Source of the DNA: Actinomycetospora succinea | Lineage (GTDB): Bacteria > Actinomycetota > Actinomycetes > Mycobacteriales > Pseudonocardiaceae | Direction: 5' to 3' | NCBI RefSeq assembly: GCF_004363095.1 | Contig: NZ_SNYO01000001.1 | Coordinates: 496,001-560,000 of the forward strand | DNA length: 64,000 bases | Shown: piece after piece, positions 9,033-18,594 of the stretch | How positions within the stretch are numbered: the stretch's first letter is position 1 | How the letters are laid out: each line of letters starts with the position of its first letter | Made by a program: the position numbers and the translations under genes | The notes under the pieces: generated by a model | The model's database searches: none | Told to the model about the DNA's origin: nothing | The model's input: the letters and a program-made list of their open reading frames with translations, nothing else

Positions 9033-10688
9033 TCACTCGCCCTCGTCGGCCGCGTCCTGGCCCGTGTCGGGCTGGCCCGTGTCCTGCTGCTCGGACGCGT
9101 CCTCGCTGACGCTCGGCTGGTCGGCCTCGGCGGTGTCCTCCTCCACGACGGGGCCGTCGGGGGCGTCGCCCTCCTCGCTCGTCGCCGACGACGAGGCCGT
9201 GTCGGCGGCCGGGCCCTCGGCGAGCCCGGCGACCGCGAAGGCCCCGCCGACGACGGCCGCGAGCACGGCCGCGGCGACGAGGGCGGACAGCCACGGGCGG
9301 CCGGCGGGCCGGTCGGCGGCCGGGCGCGAGGCCGGGGCGACGACGTCGGTGAGCCTGCTGACCCCGGCCTCGAGGGGACCGCGACCGACGAAGCGCTGCC
9401 AGAGCAGGCCGACGAGCAGGGCGACCGTGATCTGGACGAGGTAGAGGGTCCACGGCTCGGCGGTCGGCGCGAGCCCGACGACCACGACGTGGAGCGTGTA
9501 GAAGGTCAGCGTCATCGCGCCGGCCGCGGCCAGCGGGCTGCGCACCGCGCCGACGACCCGCGCCCACGTCGCCGCACCCCCGTGGGCGAGCGCCCGGTCG
9601 AGGAGCAGCATCGCGCCGAGCACCGCGAGGGACGTCCCGACGGTGCGGGCGAGGTCGAGCGGGGTCGACGAGTGCGCGGTGTCGACGGCGAGCCACCACC
9701 AGGTGGTGGCCGGGGTGACGCCGTTCGGCCCTTCGGTGAGGGCGGCCTGCAGCTCCTCGGTGGGCAGGCCCGGGTTCGCGAGGATCTGGCCCAGACCGCC
9801 GGCCGTCACCAGCGCCAGGTGCGAGACGACCGCGGCGACGACGACGAGCAGGACGCCGCTGCCCGCGAGCACCGCGGCGGTGCGGGTGCGGGTGAGCGAG
9901 AGGCGCCCGACCGCGAGGCCCACGCAAAGGTAGGTCAGCCACGGCCAGATGGGGTAGGCGCCGGTGAAGAAGAGGGTGCCGACGAGGCCGGCCGGGTCGG
10001 TGACGAGCGCCGTGAACGAGGGGTCGATGAGCTCGGCGGGCGGCATCGAGGTGCGGACGAGGTGGCTCGTCACCGGGGCCACGACCGCGAGCGCCGCGCC
10101 GAGCGCGAACAGGCCACGGGTCGGGAGCAGGATCAGGGGGACGGCGAGCAGGAACAGCACGCCGTAGTACGTGAGGATGATGTCCACGTCGCCGAGCGCC
10201 GCCTCGCCCAGCGCCAGGCCCAGCACGCCGACCGCCAGCCCCCGCACGGCGAGGCGCAGCGCGTGGCTCCGGAACGACCCGCCGCGCAGGTCGACGCGCC
10301 GGCGCCCGGTGAGCAGCGCGACCGACAGCCCGACGAGGACACCGAACAGGGCCGCCGACGTCCCGCCGGCCAGGAGGCCGACGGTGGTGAGCTCGCCGTT
10401 CTCGGAGGTCGGCAGCGTGTGGACCGCGATCATGCCCAGGAGGGCGAGCCCGCGCGCCGCGTCGATCCCGCGCACCCGCGCGCCCGAGCCGCTCGTCGTC
10501 CTCGTCGGGCTCGCGCTCGTGACGACGGGCAGCCGGACGGTCGGCGCCTCGGCCAGGCCGGCTGTCCGGACCGCCACGGGCGGGGCCTGCCGGGGGAGAC
10601 GTGCCGTCATCCGTCGCGTCGCCACGGGAGGCGCCAGCGTCGTCGCCGGTCCCGAGTCACGGGGCGGTGCGGGGGTCCTGGTCGTCAT
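9033..10688 (-). CDS. DUF1624/heparan-alpha-glucosaminide N-acetyltransferase-like membrane protein
   Basis: A 551-residue polytopic membrane protein. After a 70-residue cytosolic lead comes RVRGIDAARGLALLGMIAVH, the start motif of DUF1624/heparan-alpha-glucosaminide N-acetyltransferase-like and DUF418 proteins, followed by about ten hydrophobic helices up to residue 480. Members are thought to move acyl groups across the membrane onto sugars or polymers. The last 70 residues are an acidic Ser/Glu/Asp/Gln-rich tail (repeats of DTGQ) after a final membrane helix. It is convergent with serA and divergent from the synthetase gene across a 309-bp promoter region, so it may be part of that cluster as an acyl-modifying enzyme, but that is uncertain. 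Confidence 0.8.
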   Translation of the reverse strand: MTTRTPAPPRDSGPATTLAPPVATRRMTARLPRQAPPVAVRTAGLAEAPTVRLPVVTSASPTRTTSGSGARVRGIDAARGLALLGMIAVHTLPTSENGELTTVGLLAGGTSAALFGVLVGLSVALLTGRRRVDLRGGSFRSHALRLAVRGLAVGVLGLALGEAALGDVDIILTYYGVLFLLAVPLILLPTRGLFALGAALAVVAPVTSHLVRTSMPPAELIDPSFTALVTDPAGLVGTLFFTGAYPIWPWLTYLCVGLAVGRLSLTRTRTAAVLAGSGVLLVVVAAVVSHLALVTAGGLGQILANPGLPTEELQAALTEGPNGVTPATTWWWLAVDTAHSSTPLDLARTVGTSLAVLGAMLLLDRALAHGGAATWARVVGAVRSPLAAAGAMTLTFYTLHVVVVGLAPTAEPWTLYLVQITVALLVGLLWQRFVGRGPLEAGVSRLTDVVAPASRPAADRPAGRPWLSALVAAAVLAAVVGGAFAVAGLAEGPAADTASSSATSEEGDAPDGPVVEEDTAEADQPSVSEDASEQQDTGQPDTGQDAADEGE

Positions 10689-10997
10689 CGGGGACTCCTG
10701 GGAGCTGGGCGGGCGGCGGTGTGACCAGCATCCGAGGCGGGGCCGGCCCCCGACATCGCCCCGCGGCCACCGTTCCCGCCGACCGGGGTCACAGCCTTCT
10801 CACCGCGAGGTAAGCGTGCCGAACGTGATGACGGAGAGTGCTCGCCACTCGGACGATCTTGGCGGGAAGGCGAAAAGACTGGCCAGCATTACTTCGTTCG
10901 GGTGATACTCCTGGGCGAGCGCGACGCCTCTGCGTGACGATGTCTCGGTCCCGCGCGCGCCCGCGCAGCAACGCCACAGCACGGACTGGGAGTCGCC
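10689..10997. promoter_or_regulatory. 309-bp divergent intergenic region with probable promoters
   Basis: This region separates the membrane acyltransferase (leftward) from the Pls-type synthetase (rightward). It contains a 19-bp dyad (10796-10814) and an unusually AT-rich stretch around 10865-10915 that includes GATACT, a possible -10 element for the synthetase. No ribosome site stands out before the ATG at 10998, and no small gene of convincing composition is present. Confidence 0.5.
10796..10814. promoter_or_regulatory. CTTCTCACC-N4-GGT(A/G)AG dyad, candidate cluster operator (copy 1)
   Basis: The sequence CTTCTCACC-GCGA-GGTAAG is a near-palindrome 184 bases before the synthetase start. 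A second copy in the opposite orientation lies at 20939-20957 before the SbnA-like gene; 14 of 19 bases agree and the mismatches fall in the spacer plus one arm base. I did not see it elsewhere in the window by eye. It may be the binding site of the FHA-HTH regulator encoded between the two copies. Confidence 0.45.
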
Positions 10998-13900
10998 ATG
11001 GTTGCCGGCGCAGCGCACGGCACCGCCACGGCACCTCCCGTCCCGCCGCCGAACCGTCGCCGCTGGACCGGGTCCCGACGCCGGCCCGGTCCCGGCCTGG
11101 GCGCCGGACCGGCGCCCGCTCCCGCGGACGAGAGGATCGACCGGCTCGTCGAGCGGACGTGCGACGAGCTCCGCCGCCACGGACGGGCCACCGCCGCCGC
11201 CGTGGACACCGGCGACGGCCCGATGTCCTACGTCGCGCTCGAGACCGCGGCCGCGCGGCTGGCGCGCTACCTCCGGCGGCGCCGGATCGCGGCGGGCGAC
11301 CGCGTCGCGGTGCTGCTCGACCGTCCCGGCGACGCGCTCGTCGCGCAGCTCGCGACCGCCAGGATCGGTGCCGTCGCCGTCCCGCTCGACGCCCGGCTCC
11401 CCGACGCCGCCCTCGCGGCCGTGCTCGAGGCCGCCGGGGTCGGCATCGTGCTGACCCGCACCGACGAGGCGTCCCGGCTCGACGCGTCCGACGTCGACGC
11501 CGTCTACCTGGACCGCGCCCAGGCCCGGATCGACCAGGAGGACGCCCAGCGTCTCACCGACACCGAGCGCGGCTCGGTCGTCGGGACGCCCGCCTACGTC
11601 GTGGTCCACGCCGCCGACCGCTCCGCCGGGGCCCACGGCGGCCTGCGCTCCACGGCCGTCGGTCACGACGCCGCGGCCGCCTTCGTCCGCGGCGTGGCGG
11701 GCCTGCTCCAGATCGGGCCCGACGACCGGTTCCACCACGACACCCGCGCGGGGTCGGACCTCGCGGTGCTCGAGACGTGGCTCGCGTGGTCGTGCGGGGC
11801 CGCCGTGGTCACCGCGCCGCCGGGGCCGCCGCTGCGCGGCACCGCGCTCGGGCGCCACCTGCGGGACCGGCGCGTCACCGTCCTGCGCGCATCGGCCGAG
11901 GACCTCGAGGGCATCGAGGAGACGCTGCCCGACCTGCGACTGCTCCTGCTGACCGGCACCGGCCGACCGCGCGACCTCCTCGCCCGGTGGCACCGGCCCG
12001 GGCGCCGGATCGTCGGTCTGCACGGGGCCCCCGAGACCACGGTCGCCGCCCTGTGGACCGAGCTCCACCCGCAGCGACCGGCCACCCACGGGCGTCCGCT
12101 GCCCGGCTACGGCGTGCTCATCACCGACCCCGCCGACCCGCGGCGCGTCCTGCCCGCCGGGGGGATCGGCGAGATCGCCGTCACCGGCCCCGGCGTGGCG
12201 CGGGGCTACGTCGGGCGCCGGGACCTCACCGCGGAGGCGTTCGTCCCCGTGCCGGGGCGCGGCCCGGGTCTCATGTTCCGCACCGGCGACCTCGGCCGGA
12301 TCGCCCCCTCGGGCGAGGTCGAGCGCATCGCGCGGCTGGACGGGGCCGATGGTAGGGGGGAGCGGATCCCGCCGTCGGCGGCGCGGCCGTCGCCCCAGGC
12401 GGCGCCCGGGCGCTCGCGGCGCACGACCGTCATGGCCCTGCTGTCCACGCCCGTCGCCGACGACGACGCCGCACCGGCCGGGGACGCCGCACCGGTCGAG
12501 GAGGCTCCGCCCGCGCCGGTCGCGAGCGGGACCGGGACGACGGCGCCGCACCCCGCCTCGGAGGCACCGGAAGCACCGGACACGGCCGCCGGCACGACCG
12601 ACGGCACGGCCGAGGGCACCGCCGCGACGACCGCCGAGGACACCGCCGGCGGCACCACCGAGAAGGCACCCGACGACACCGCCGACGGCACGACCGGTGA
12701 GAAGGCCGGCGACACGACGACCGGGAAGACGACGCGGTACCCCGCTCCCGAGCCGCTGTCCGGGGTCGACGCCCCGACGACCGCCCTCCGGGCGACGCCG
12801 CCCGCGGCCGCGCCCCGGGCACCCCAGGCGCCCCCAGCGCCGGGCCGCCCGCCGGCCCCGCCCGGGCGGCGCCCCACGCCGCCCGGCCAGGCGCCCCCCG
12901 GGCTCGCGACGCCCGGCCGTGGCACGCCCGGTCCCGGGACACCCGCTCGGGGCACTCCTGGCCGTGGGATGCCGGGCCCCGGGACTCCCGGCCCCGCTAC
13001 CCCCGGGGCACGAGCACCCGGCGCGCTCCCGCACCGCGGTCCCCCCGTCCGGCCGGGCGCGCCCGGCCGCCCGGGTCCGATGGGGCCGGGACCCGCCGGA
13101 CCGGCCGCCCGGCCGCAGGCCCCAGGCCGCCCGGGGATGCCGCCGGCGCCGGCGCGGCCGTCCGGGATCGGGTCGCCCGCGGCACCGGTCGCGGCCGCTG
13201 CGTCCGCCGTCGCGGCTCCGCCCGCGGCACCCGGCGCCACCGAGGCGCTCCTGAAGGAGATCCTCGTCGAGGTCCTGGGCCGCCCCGACGTGCCGAGGGA
13301 CGGGAACTTCTTCGACGACCTCGGCGCCGACTCGCTCCTCATGGCCCGCTTCTGCGCGAAGATCCGCAAGCACCCCGACCTGCCGTCGGCGGCCATGCAG
13401 GACGTCTACCAGCACCCGACGCTCGCGGGGCTCGCCGGAGCCCTCGCGCCCGCCGCGAAGCCGAAGGACACCGCCGGGGCCGCGCGCACGACCTCCGGGC
13501 TCGGCGCCCTGCTCGCCGAGGTCCTGGAGCGGCCCGACGTCCCGCCCCAGGCGCACTTCTTCGACGACCTGGGTGCGGACTCCCTGCTCATGGCCCGCTT
13601 CTGCGCCCGCACCCGCAAGCGCTCCGACCTGCCGTCGGTCGGCATGCCCGACGTCTACAAGCACCCCACGATCGCGAGCCTGACCGCGGCCCTCGGCGCC
13701 GGCGACGACCGGCCGGCCGGACCCGCGGGACCACCGCCGACCGAGGCCGACGAGCCGACCGGTCCGCGCGCGGGCACGGCCGCGTTCGTGCTGTGCGGCG
13801 CCGCGCAGCTCGTCTGCGTCCTCGCCTACAGCTACATCGCCGCGGTCATCCTCACGTGGGGCTTCCGGGCGGTCACCGCGGCGACGGGGCTCGTCGAGGG

Positions 13901-15908
13901 GTACGTCGCCGCGCTCCTCGCCGGCGTCGCGGGGTTCGTCACCCTCAGCGTCCTGCCCGTCGTGGCGAAGTGGGTGCTCATCGGTCGCTGGAAGCCCGGG
14001 GCGTTCCGCGTCTGGAGCCCCGCCTACCTGCGGTTCTGGGTGGTCAAGACGCTGGTCCGCACCAGCCCGATGGTGCTGTTCACCGGCACCCCGGCGTTCA
14101 CGCTCTACCTGCGGGCGCTGGGGGCGAAGGTCGGGCGCGACGTCACCTACCTGTCGAGCCAGGTGCCGGTGTGCACGGACCTGTTCAGCATCGGTGATCG
14201 CAGTCTGGTGCGGAAGGAGGCCGTCATCGCCTGCTACCGGGCGCAAGACGGCCGCATCGAGATCGGCGGCGTCAGCATCGGCGCGGACGCCTTCGTCGGC
14301 GAGGCGACCGTGCTCGACGTGCGGACCGCCGTCGGCGACGGCGCCTCGCTGGCCCACAGCTCGTCGCTGCACGCCGGGCAGGCGATCCCCACCGGCGAGG
14401 TCTGGCACGGCTCGCCCGGGCGCCGCGCCGACGGCCCGCTGCCCGCGGTGCCGCCCGCTCCCGGCAGCCGCCCGCGCCGGGCGCTGTACTCGTCGGTGCT
14501 CCTCGTCTTCGTGCTCGCCGTGGCCTCGCCCGCGACGCTCGCGGTGGCCGGGGCGCTGTACTCCCTGGTGCCGCAGTTCGCCGCGCTGTTCGAGCCCGCG
14601 CCGGGGGTGATCTTCACGGCGCAGTTCCACCTCGAGCTGCTCGCGCTGACGGCGATCCTCTTCTTCGGCGGGCTCGTGCTCGGGCTGGCCGTGATCGTGA
14701 CGCTGCCGCGGCTGCTCGCGGTGTGGGTCCGCCCCGACGTCGTCTATCCGCTCTACGGCGTCCGCTACTGGCTGCACCGCTCGATCGGGACCATGACCAA
14801 CGCCCGGCCGTTCGTCGAGCTGTTCGGCGACAGCTCCGCGATCGCCCACTACCTCGTGCTCGTCGGCTACCGGCTCAAGCCCCTGCAACAGACGGGCTCG
14901 AACTTCGGCATGGCCGTCCAGCACGAGAACCCGTTCCTCACCAGCGTGGGGAGCGGCACCGTCGTCGCCGACGGCCTGTCGGTGATGAACGCCGAGTACT
15001 CCGCGACTTCGTTCCGCGTCTCGCGCACGGCGATCGGGGCGAACAACTTCCTCGGCAACCGCATCGCCTACCCGCCGCAGGGCCGCACCGGCGACGACTG
15101 CCTGCTGGCGACGAAGGTGCAGGTCCCGCTGCACGGACCGGTGCGCCAGGGTGTCGGCCTGCTCGGGTCACCGAGCTTCGAGATCCCGCGCACGGTCGCG
15201 CGCGACAGCGCCCTCGACGTCGCCGACCCGCAGGAACTGGCCGCGTCGCTGCGGCGCAAGAACCGGAACAACGCGGTCTCCATGGTCCTGCACCTGCTCG
15301 TGCGGTGGTTCTTCTTCTACCTGTCGCTCGTGACCGTGGCGGCGGTCGCGTCGCTGCCGATCGCGGCGGGCCCGGCCGAGGTCGTCCTCGCCGAGCTCGT
15401 CGGCATCGTCGTGCTGGTCGCCTGGTTCACGCTGGTGCAGCGCAGCGTCTCGCCGCTGAAGGCCCGGCGACCCGACGGCGCCTCCATCTACGACCCCGTC
15501 TTCTGGCGCCACGAGCGGTACTGGAAGGTGCCCGCCCCCCACTGGGTGCAGATGTTCAACGGGACGCCCTTCAAGCCGCTCGTCTGGCGCCTGCTCGGGG
15601 TGCACGTCGGCGCCCGGGTGTTCGACGACGGCGCCAACCTCACCGAGAAGGGCTTCACCACCATCGGCGACGACGCCACCCTCGGCGAGGGCTGCGTCAT
15701 CCAGTGCCACTCGCAGGAGGACGGCGGGTTCAAGTCGGACGACGTCGTCATCGGCGCCCGCGTGACGCTCGGCGTCTCGTCCTTCATCCACTACGGCACG
15801 ACGATCGGTGACGGCGCGATCCTGGCGCCCGACACCTTCCTCATGAAGGGCGAGGAGGTGCCGCCCGGGGAGATCTGGGGCGGCAACCCCGCCCGCGGCA
15901 TCGACTGA
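10998..15908 (+). CDS. Pls/PosA-type membrane non-ribosomal peptide synthetase with degenerate A domain and two carrier domains
   Basis: A 1636-residue protein with the layout of epsilon-poly-lysine synthetase (Pls) and PosA. Residues 35-450 resemble an adenylation domain, but the phosphate loop is decayed (AADRSAGAHGG near 205 instead of TSGSTGxPKG), and the A8 and A10 motifs are absent, so it is probably inactive. Residues 455-755 form a Pro/Gly/Ala/Thr-rich linker with repeated GTPGxG units. Two carrier domains follow, each with FFDDLGADSL (phosphopantetheine Ser near 779 and 863). From 925 on there are three pairs of membrane helices (about 927-985, 1160-1245, 1430-1480), each followed by a soluble domain with left-handed beta-helix hexapeptides, the tandem module that in Pls couples amino acids iteratively. 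The next gene supplies an intact adenylation domain. Product unknown; a homo-oligomer or polymer is inferred. Confidence 0.88.
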   Translation: MVAGAAHGTATAPPVPPPNRRRWTGSRRRPGPGLGAGPAPAPADERIDRLVERTCDELRRHGRATAAAVDTGDGPMSYVALETAAARLARYLRRRRIAAGDRVAVLLDRPGDALVAQLATARIGAVAVPLDARLPDAALAAVLEAAGVGIVLTRTDEASRLDASDVDAVYLDRAQARIDQEDAQRLTDTERGSVVGTPAYVVVHAADRSAGAHGGLRSTAVGHDAAAAFVRGVAGLLQIGPDDRFHHDTRAGSDLAVLETWLAWSCGAAVVTAPPGPPLRGTALGRHLRDRRVTVLRASAEDLEGIEETLPDLRLLLLTGTGRPRDLLARWHRPGRRIVGLHGAPETTVAALWTELHPQRPATHGRPLPGYGVLITDPADPRRVLPAGGIGEIAVTGPGVARGYVGRRDLTAEAFVPVPGRGPGLMFRTGDLGRIAPSGEVERIARLDGADGRGERIPPSAARPSPQAAPGRSRRTTVMALLSTPVADDDAAPAGDAAPVEEAPPAPVASGTGTTAPHPASEAPEAPDTAAGTTDGTAEGTAATTAEDTAGGTTEKAPDDTADGTTGEKAGDTTTGKTTRYPAPEPLSGVDAPTTALRATPPAAAPRAPQAPPAPGRPPAPPGRRPTPPGQAPPGLATPGRGTPGPGTPARGTPGRGMPGPGTPGPATPGARAPGALPHRGPPVRPGAPGRPGPMGPGPAGPAARPQAPGRPGMPPAPARPSGIGSPAAPVAAAASAVAAPPAAPGATEALLKEILVEVLGRPDVPRDGNFFDDLGADSLLMARFCAKIRKHPDLPSAAMQDVYQHPTLAGLAGALAPAAKPKDTAGAARTTSGLGALLAEVLERPDVPPQAHFFDDLGADSLLMARFCARTRKRSDLPSVGMPDVYKHPTIASLTAALGAGDDRPAGPAGPPPTEADEPTGPRAGTAAFVLCGAAQLVCVLAYSYIAAVILTWGFRAVTAATGLVEGYVAALLAGVAGFVTLSVLPVVAKWVLIGRWKPGAFRVWSPAYLRFWVVKTLVRTSPMVLFTGTPAFTLYLRALGAKVGRDVTYLSSQVPVCTDLFSIGDRSLVRKEAVIACYRAQDGRIEIGGVSIGADAFVGEATVLDVRTAVGDGASLAHSSSLHAGQAIPTGEVWHGSPGRRADGPLPAVPPAPGSRPRRALYSSVLLVFVLAVASPATLAVAGALYSLVPQFAALFEPAPGVIFTAQFHLELLALTAILFFGGLVLGLAVIVTLPRLLAVWVRPDVVYPLYGVRYWLHRSIGTMTNARPFVELFGDSSAIAHYLVLVGYRLKPLQQTGSNFGMAVQHENPFLTSVGSGTVVADGLSVMNAEYSATSFRVSRTAIGANNFLGNRIAYPPQGRTGDDCLLATKVQVPLHGPVRQGVGLLGSPSFEIPRTVARDSALDVADPQELAASLRRKNRNNAVSMVLHLLVRWFFFYLSLVTVAAVASLPIAAGPAEVVLAELVGIVVLVAWFTLVQRSVSPLKARRPDGASIYDPVFWRHERYWKVPAPHWVQMFNGTPFKPLVWRLLGVHVGARVFDDGANLTEKGFTTIGDDATLGEGCVIQCHSQEDGGFKSDDVVIGARVTLGVSSFIHYGTTIGDGAILAPDTFLMKGEEVPPGEIWGGNPARGID

Positions 15909-15929
15909 CCCGACCCCGAGGACGGACCC

Positions 15930-18563
15930 ATGACCAACCCCACCATCTGCGCGGTCCCCGACGACAGCCGGTGGCGCGACGTCCTCGCGAGCGGCGCCAC
16001 CGCCGTCCCGCGGTGGAGCTCCGCGGAGGCGCCGGTCGGCGGCGGGACCGTCACCACGGCGGTCGCCGTCCCCGCCGAGCTGGCCGCCGCGGTGTTCGCG
16101 CAGGCGGGCCGCCTCGGCGTCGTGCCGGACGCGCTGCTCCTCGCGGCGCACGCCCGCGTCCTCGCGGCGCTGACCGCGGAGCCCGAGGTCCTCGCCGGTG
16201 TCGAGGTCGCGGGCCGGACCCTGCCCTGTCGCCTCGAGACCGGCGTCGCGTCGTGGCGGGTGCTCGTCACGACCGCGTTCGGGGCCCTGACCGAGCTGCG
16301 GGCCACGGACCGCACCGAGGACGCCGCCCTGGCCCGGGCGCGCCGCGACCTCGCGGGTCTCTGGCCCGAGACCGTCCTGGCCCTCGACCCCGCGGACACC
16401 GCCGCCGAGACCGCCGCCGAGCCCTCCCTCGACGACGGCGTCGTGTTCCGCATCGACCGCCCGGCGGACGACCTGCTGCGGGTCGTGCACCGGCCGGGCG
16501 ACCTGGACGCCGCGGCCGCCGAGCGGATCGCCGGGTACCACCTCGCCGCCCTCGGGCAGCTCTGCGCCGACCCGGACGCGGCGCCGGACGCGGCGGGGCT
16601 GGTCGGCCCCGACGAGCTGGCCTTCCTCGTCGACGGCCTCGCGGGTCCGGTGCGCGAGCGTCCCGCGAAGCCCGCGCACGAGATCTTCCGCGACCGCGCC
16701 GCCGCCGACCCGGACCGCGTCGCCGTGGTGAACGGCGAGCGATCGTGGACCTACCGCGAGCTCGACGAGGTCACCGACCGCGTCGCGCGGGCGATCCTGG
16801 CCCGCGGCCTGCCGGCCGAGGGCATCGTCGCCGTGGTCGCCGAGCGGACCCTCGACTGGGCCGCCTCGGTGCTCGGCATCCTCAAGGCGGGCGCCGCGTA
16901 CCTGCCGCTCGAGCCCCACTTCCCGGCCGACCGCATCGCGACCGTGCTCACCCGCGCCGACGCCCGCCTCGTGCTGGGGGAGCGCGGCAGCACGGCCACG
17001 CTCGACGAGGCCCTGGCCGGCCTCGGCGCGGCGGCGCCCGAGCGCCTGCTCGTCGACGACGCGGTCGCCGAGGAGCACGGCGACGCCGTCCCCCGCGTCG
17101 ACATCGCGGGCGACCGGCTCGCCTACCTGTACTTCACCTCCGGCTCCACCGGCGAGCCCAAGGGCGCCATGTGCGAGCACGCGGGGATGGTGAACCACCT
17201 CTACGCCAAGATCGAGGACCTCGGGATCACCGAGGGCACGGTGGTCACCGAGACCGCCCCGCAGTGCTTCGACATCTCGCTGTGGCAGCTCGTGGCGCCC
17301 TGGCTCGTCGGCGCGACCACGGTGATCGTCGAGCAGGCGACGATCCTCGACGTGCCTGCGTTCGTGGAGCTCCTGGCCCGCCGCCGCGTCGAGGTCGCCC
17401 AGCTCGTGCCGTCCTACCTCGACGTCGTCGTGTCCTACCTCGAGCAGCAGGACGTCCCGGCGGCCGAGGTCCTGCCCGCGCTGCGGCGCATCGCGGTCAC
17501 CGGCGAGGCCGTCAAGAAGGAACTGGTCGCGCGCTGGTTCTCGGTGCGCCCCGACGTCGCGATGGTGAACGCGTACGGGCTCACCGAGACGTGCGACGAC
17601 ACCAACCACGAGATCCTCACCGAGGTGCCCGCCGGTGAGCGGGTGCCGCTCGGACCCGCCGTCCCCAACGTCCGCGTCTACGTCGTCGACGAGGCGCTGC
17701 ACCCGGTCCCGCTGGGCGCGCCGGGGGAGATCGTCTTCTCCGGGGTGTGCGTCGGGCGCGGGTACGTCAACGACCCCGACCGCACGGCGAAGGCGTTCGT
17801 GCCCGACCCGCTGCGCGCCGGGGAGCGGCTCTACCGCAGCGGCGACCACGGCCGGTGGCTGCCCAGTGGGAAGCTCGACTTCCTCGGGCGGCGCGACCAC
17901 CAGGTGAAGATCTCCGGGTTCCGCATCGAGATCGGCGAGGTCGAGAACACGCTGCTGCGGGCGCCCGGCGTGCGCGACGCCGCCGTCGTCGTCGCCGAGC
18001 GGCCGGGACGCGGCAAGCAGCTGGTCGGCTTCTACGGCGCCGCCGCGCCCGTGGAGAACGAGGTGCTCCGCGCGACCCTCGGCGCGTCGCTGCCCGGGTA
18101 CATGGTCCCGCCGGTGCTGCACCACCAGGAGGTCCTGCCGCTCACCCCGAACGGCAAGATCGACCGCAAGGCGCTCACGACCCTCGCCCTGGCCCTCGAC
18201 GAGCCCGAGACCGCCGCCGACGCGGACACCACCCCGCTCAGCCCGACCGAGGAGCGCGTGGCGGCCGTGTGGGCGCCCCTGCTGGGCGTCGACGTGTCGG
18301 CGATCGGCCGGGACACCCACTTCTTCGACCGGGGCGGCTCCTCGCTGCTCGCGGTGAAGATGGCGGTCGGCCTGAAGAAGGTCGTGAGCCTGCCCGACAT
18401 CGTGGGCCACCCCGTGCTCGCCGACCTCGCCGCGCTCATCGACAGCAAGGCTGAGGTCCCGGCACAGGCGCCCGCGCCCGCCGCCGCACCTGCCGCCGCC
18501 GCACCCGCGGAGGAGGCGCCGACGGTGCGCTTCCGCCCCTCCGACCTCACGCCCTCGACGTGA
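15930..18563 (+). CDS. Stand-alone NRPS adenylation-carrier protein (A-PCP)
   Basis: An 877-residue protein starting 21 bases after the synthetase with a GAGG ribosome site. Residues 1-220 look like the remnant of a condensation domain without an HHxxxDG motif. Residues 235-755 are a full adenylation domain: YFTSGSTGEPKG at 401, FDISLW at 447-452, NAYGLTETCDD at 547-557, YRSGDHGRW, QVKISGFRIEIGEVE and NGKIDRKAL near 740. Residues 770-845 are a carrier domain with Ser805 in FFDRGGSSL. Aligning by the A4 and A5 motifs, the pocket begins Asp-Ile-Trp and has Asp556-Asp557 at the positions equal to GrsA 330-331; these acidic residues would suit a basic amino acid, but this reading is by eye. It most likely loads the neighbouring synthetase, whose own A domain is decayed. 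An Ala/Pro tail ends the protein. Confidence 0.92.
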   Translation: MTNPTICAVPDDSRWRDVLASGATAVPRWSSAEAPVGGGTVTTAVAVPAELAAAVFAQAGRLGVVPDALLLAAHARVLAALTAEPEVLAGVEVAGRTLPCRLETGVASWRVLVTTAFGALTELRATDRTEDAALARARRDLAGLWPETVLALDPADTAAETAAEPSLDDGVVFRIDRPADDLLRVVHRPGDLDAAAAERIAGYHLAALGQLCADPDAAPDAAGLVGPDELAFLVDGLAGPVRERPAKPAHEIFRDRAAADPDRVAVVNGERSWTYRELDEVTDRVARAILARGLPAEGIVAVVAERTLDWAASVLGILKAGAAYLPLEPHFPADRIATVLTRADARLVLGERGSTATLDEALAGLGAAAPERLLVDDAVAEEHGDAVPRVDIAGDRLAYLYFTSGSTGEPKGAMCEHAGMVNHLYAKIEDLGITEGTVVTETAPQCFDISLWQLVAPWLVGATTVIVEQATILDVPAFVELLARRRVEVAQLVPSYLDVVVSYLEQQDVPAAEVLPALRRIAVTGEAVKKELVARWFSVRPDVAMVNAYGLTETCDDTNHEILTEVPAGERVPLGPAVPNVRVYVVDEALHPVPLGAPGEIVFSGVCVGRGYVNDPDRTAKAFVPDPLRAGERLYRSGDHGRWLPSGKLDFLGRRDHQVKISGFRIEIGEVENTLLRAPGVRDAAVVVAERPGRGKQLVGFYGAAAPVENEVLRATLGASLPGYMVPPVLHHQEVLPLTPNGKIDRKALTTLALALDEPETAADADTTPLSPTEERVAAVWAPLLGVDVSAIGRDTHFFDRGGSSLLAVKMAVGLKKVVSLPDIVGHPVLADLAALIDSKAEVPAQAPAPAAAPAAAAPAEEAPTVRFRPSDLTPST

Positions 18564-18594
18564 CGCGAGCGGTACGGGGGAGGTGCCGGCGGGG

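Noticed and set aside
10800-15134. Very long open frame on the minus strand opposite the Pls-type synthetase
   Set aside because: In this high-GC DNA stop codons are rare off-frame; the reading is His/Arg/Gly/Asp-rich low complexity without motifs, while the plus strand encodes clear domains.
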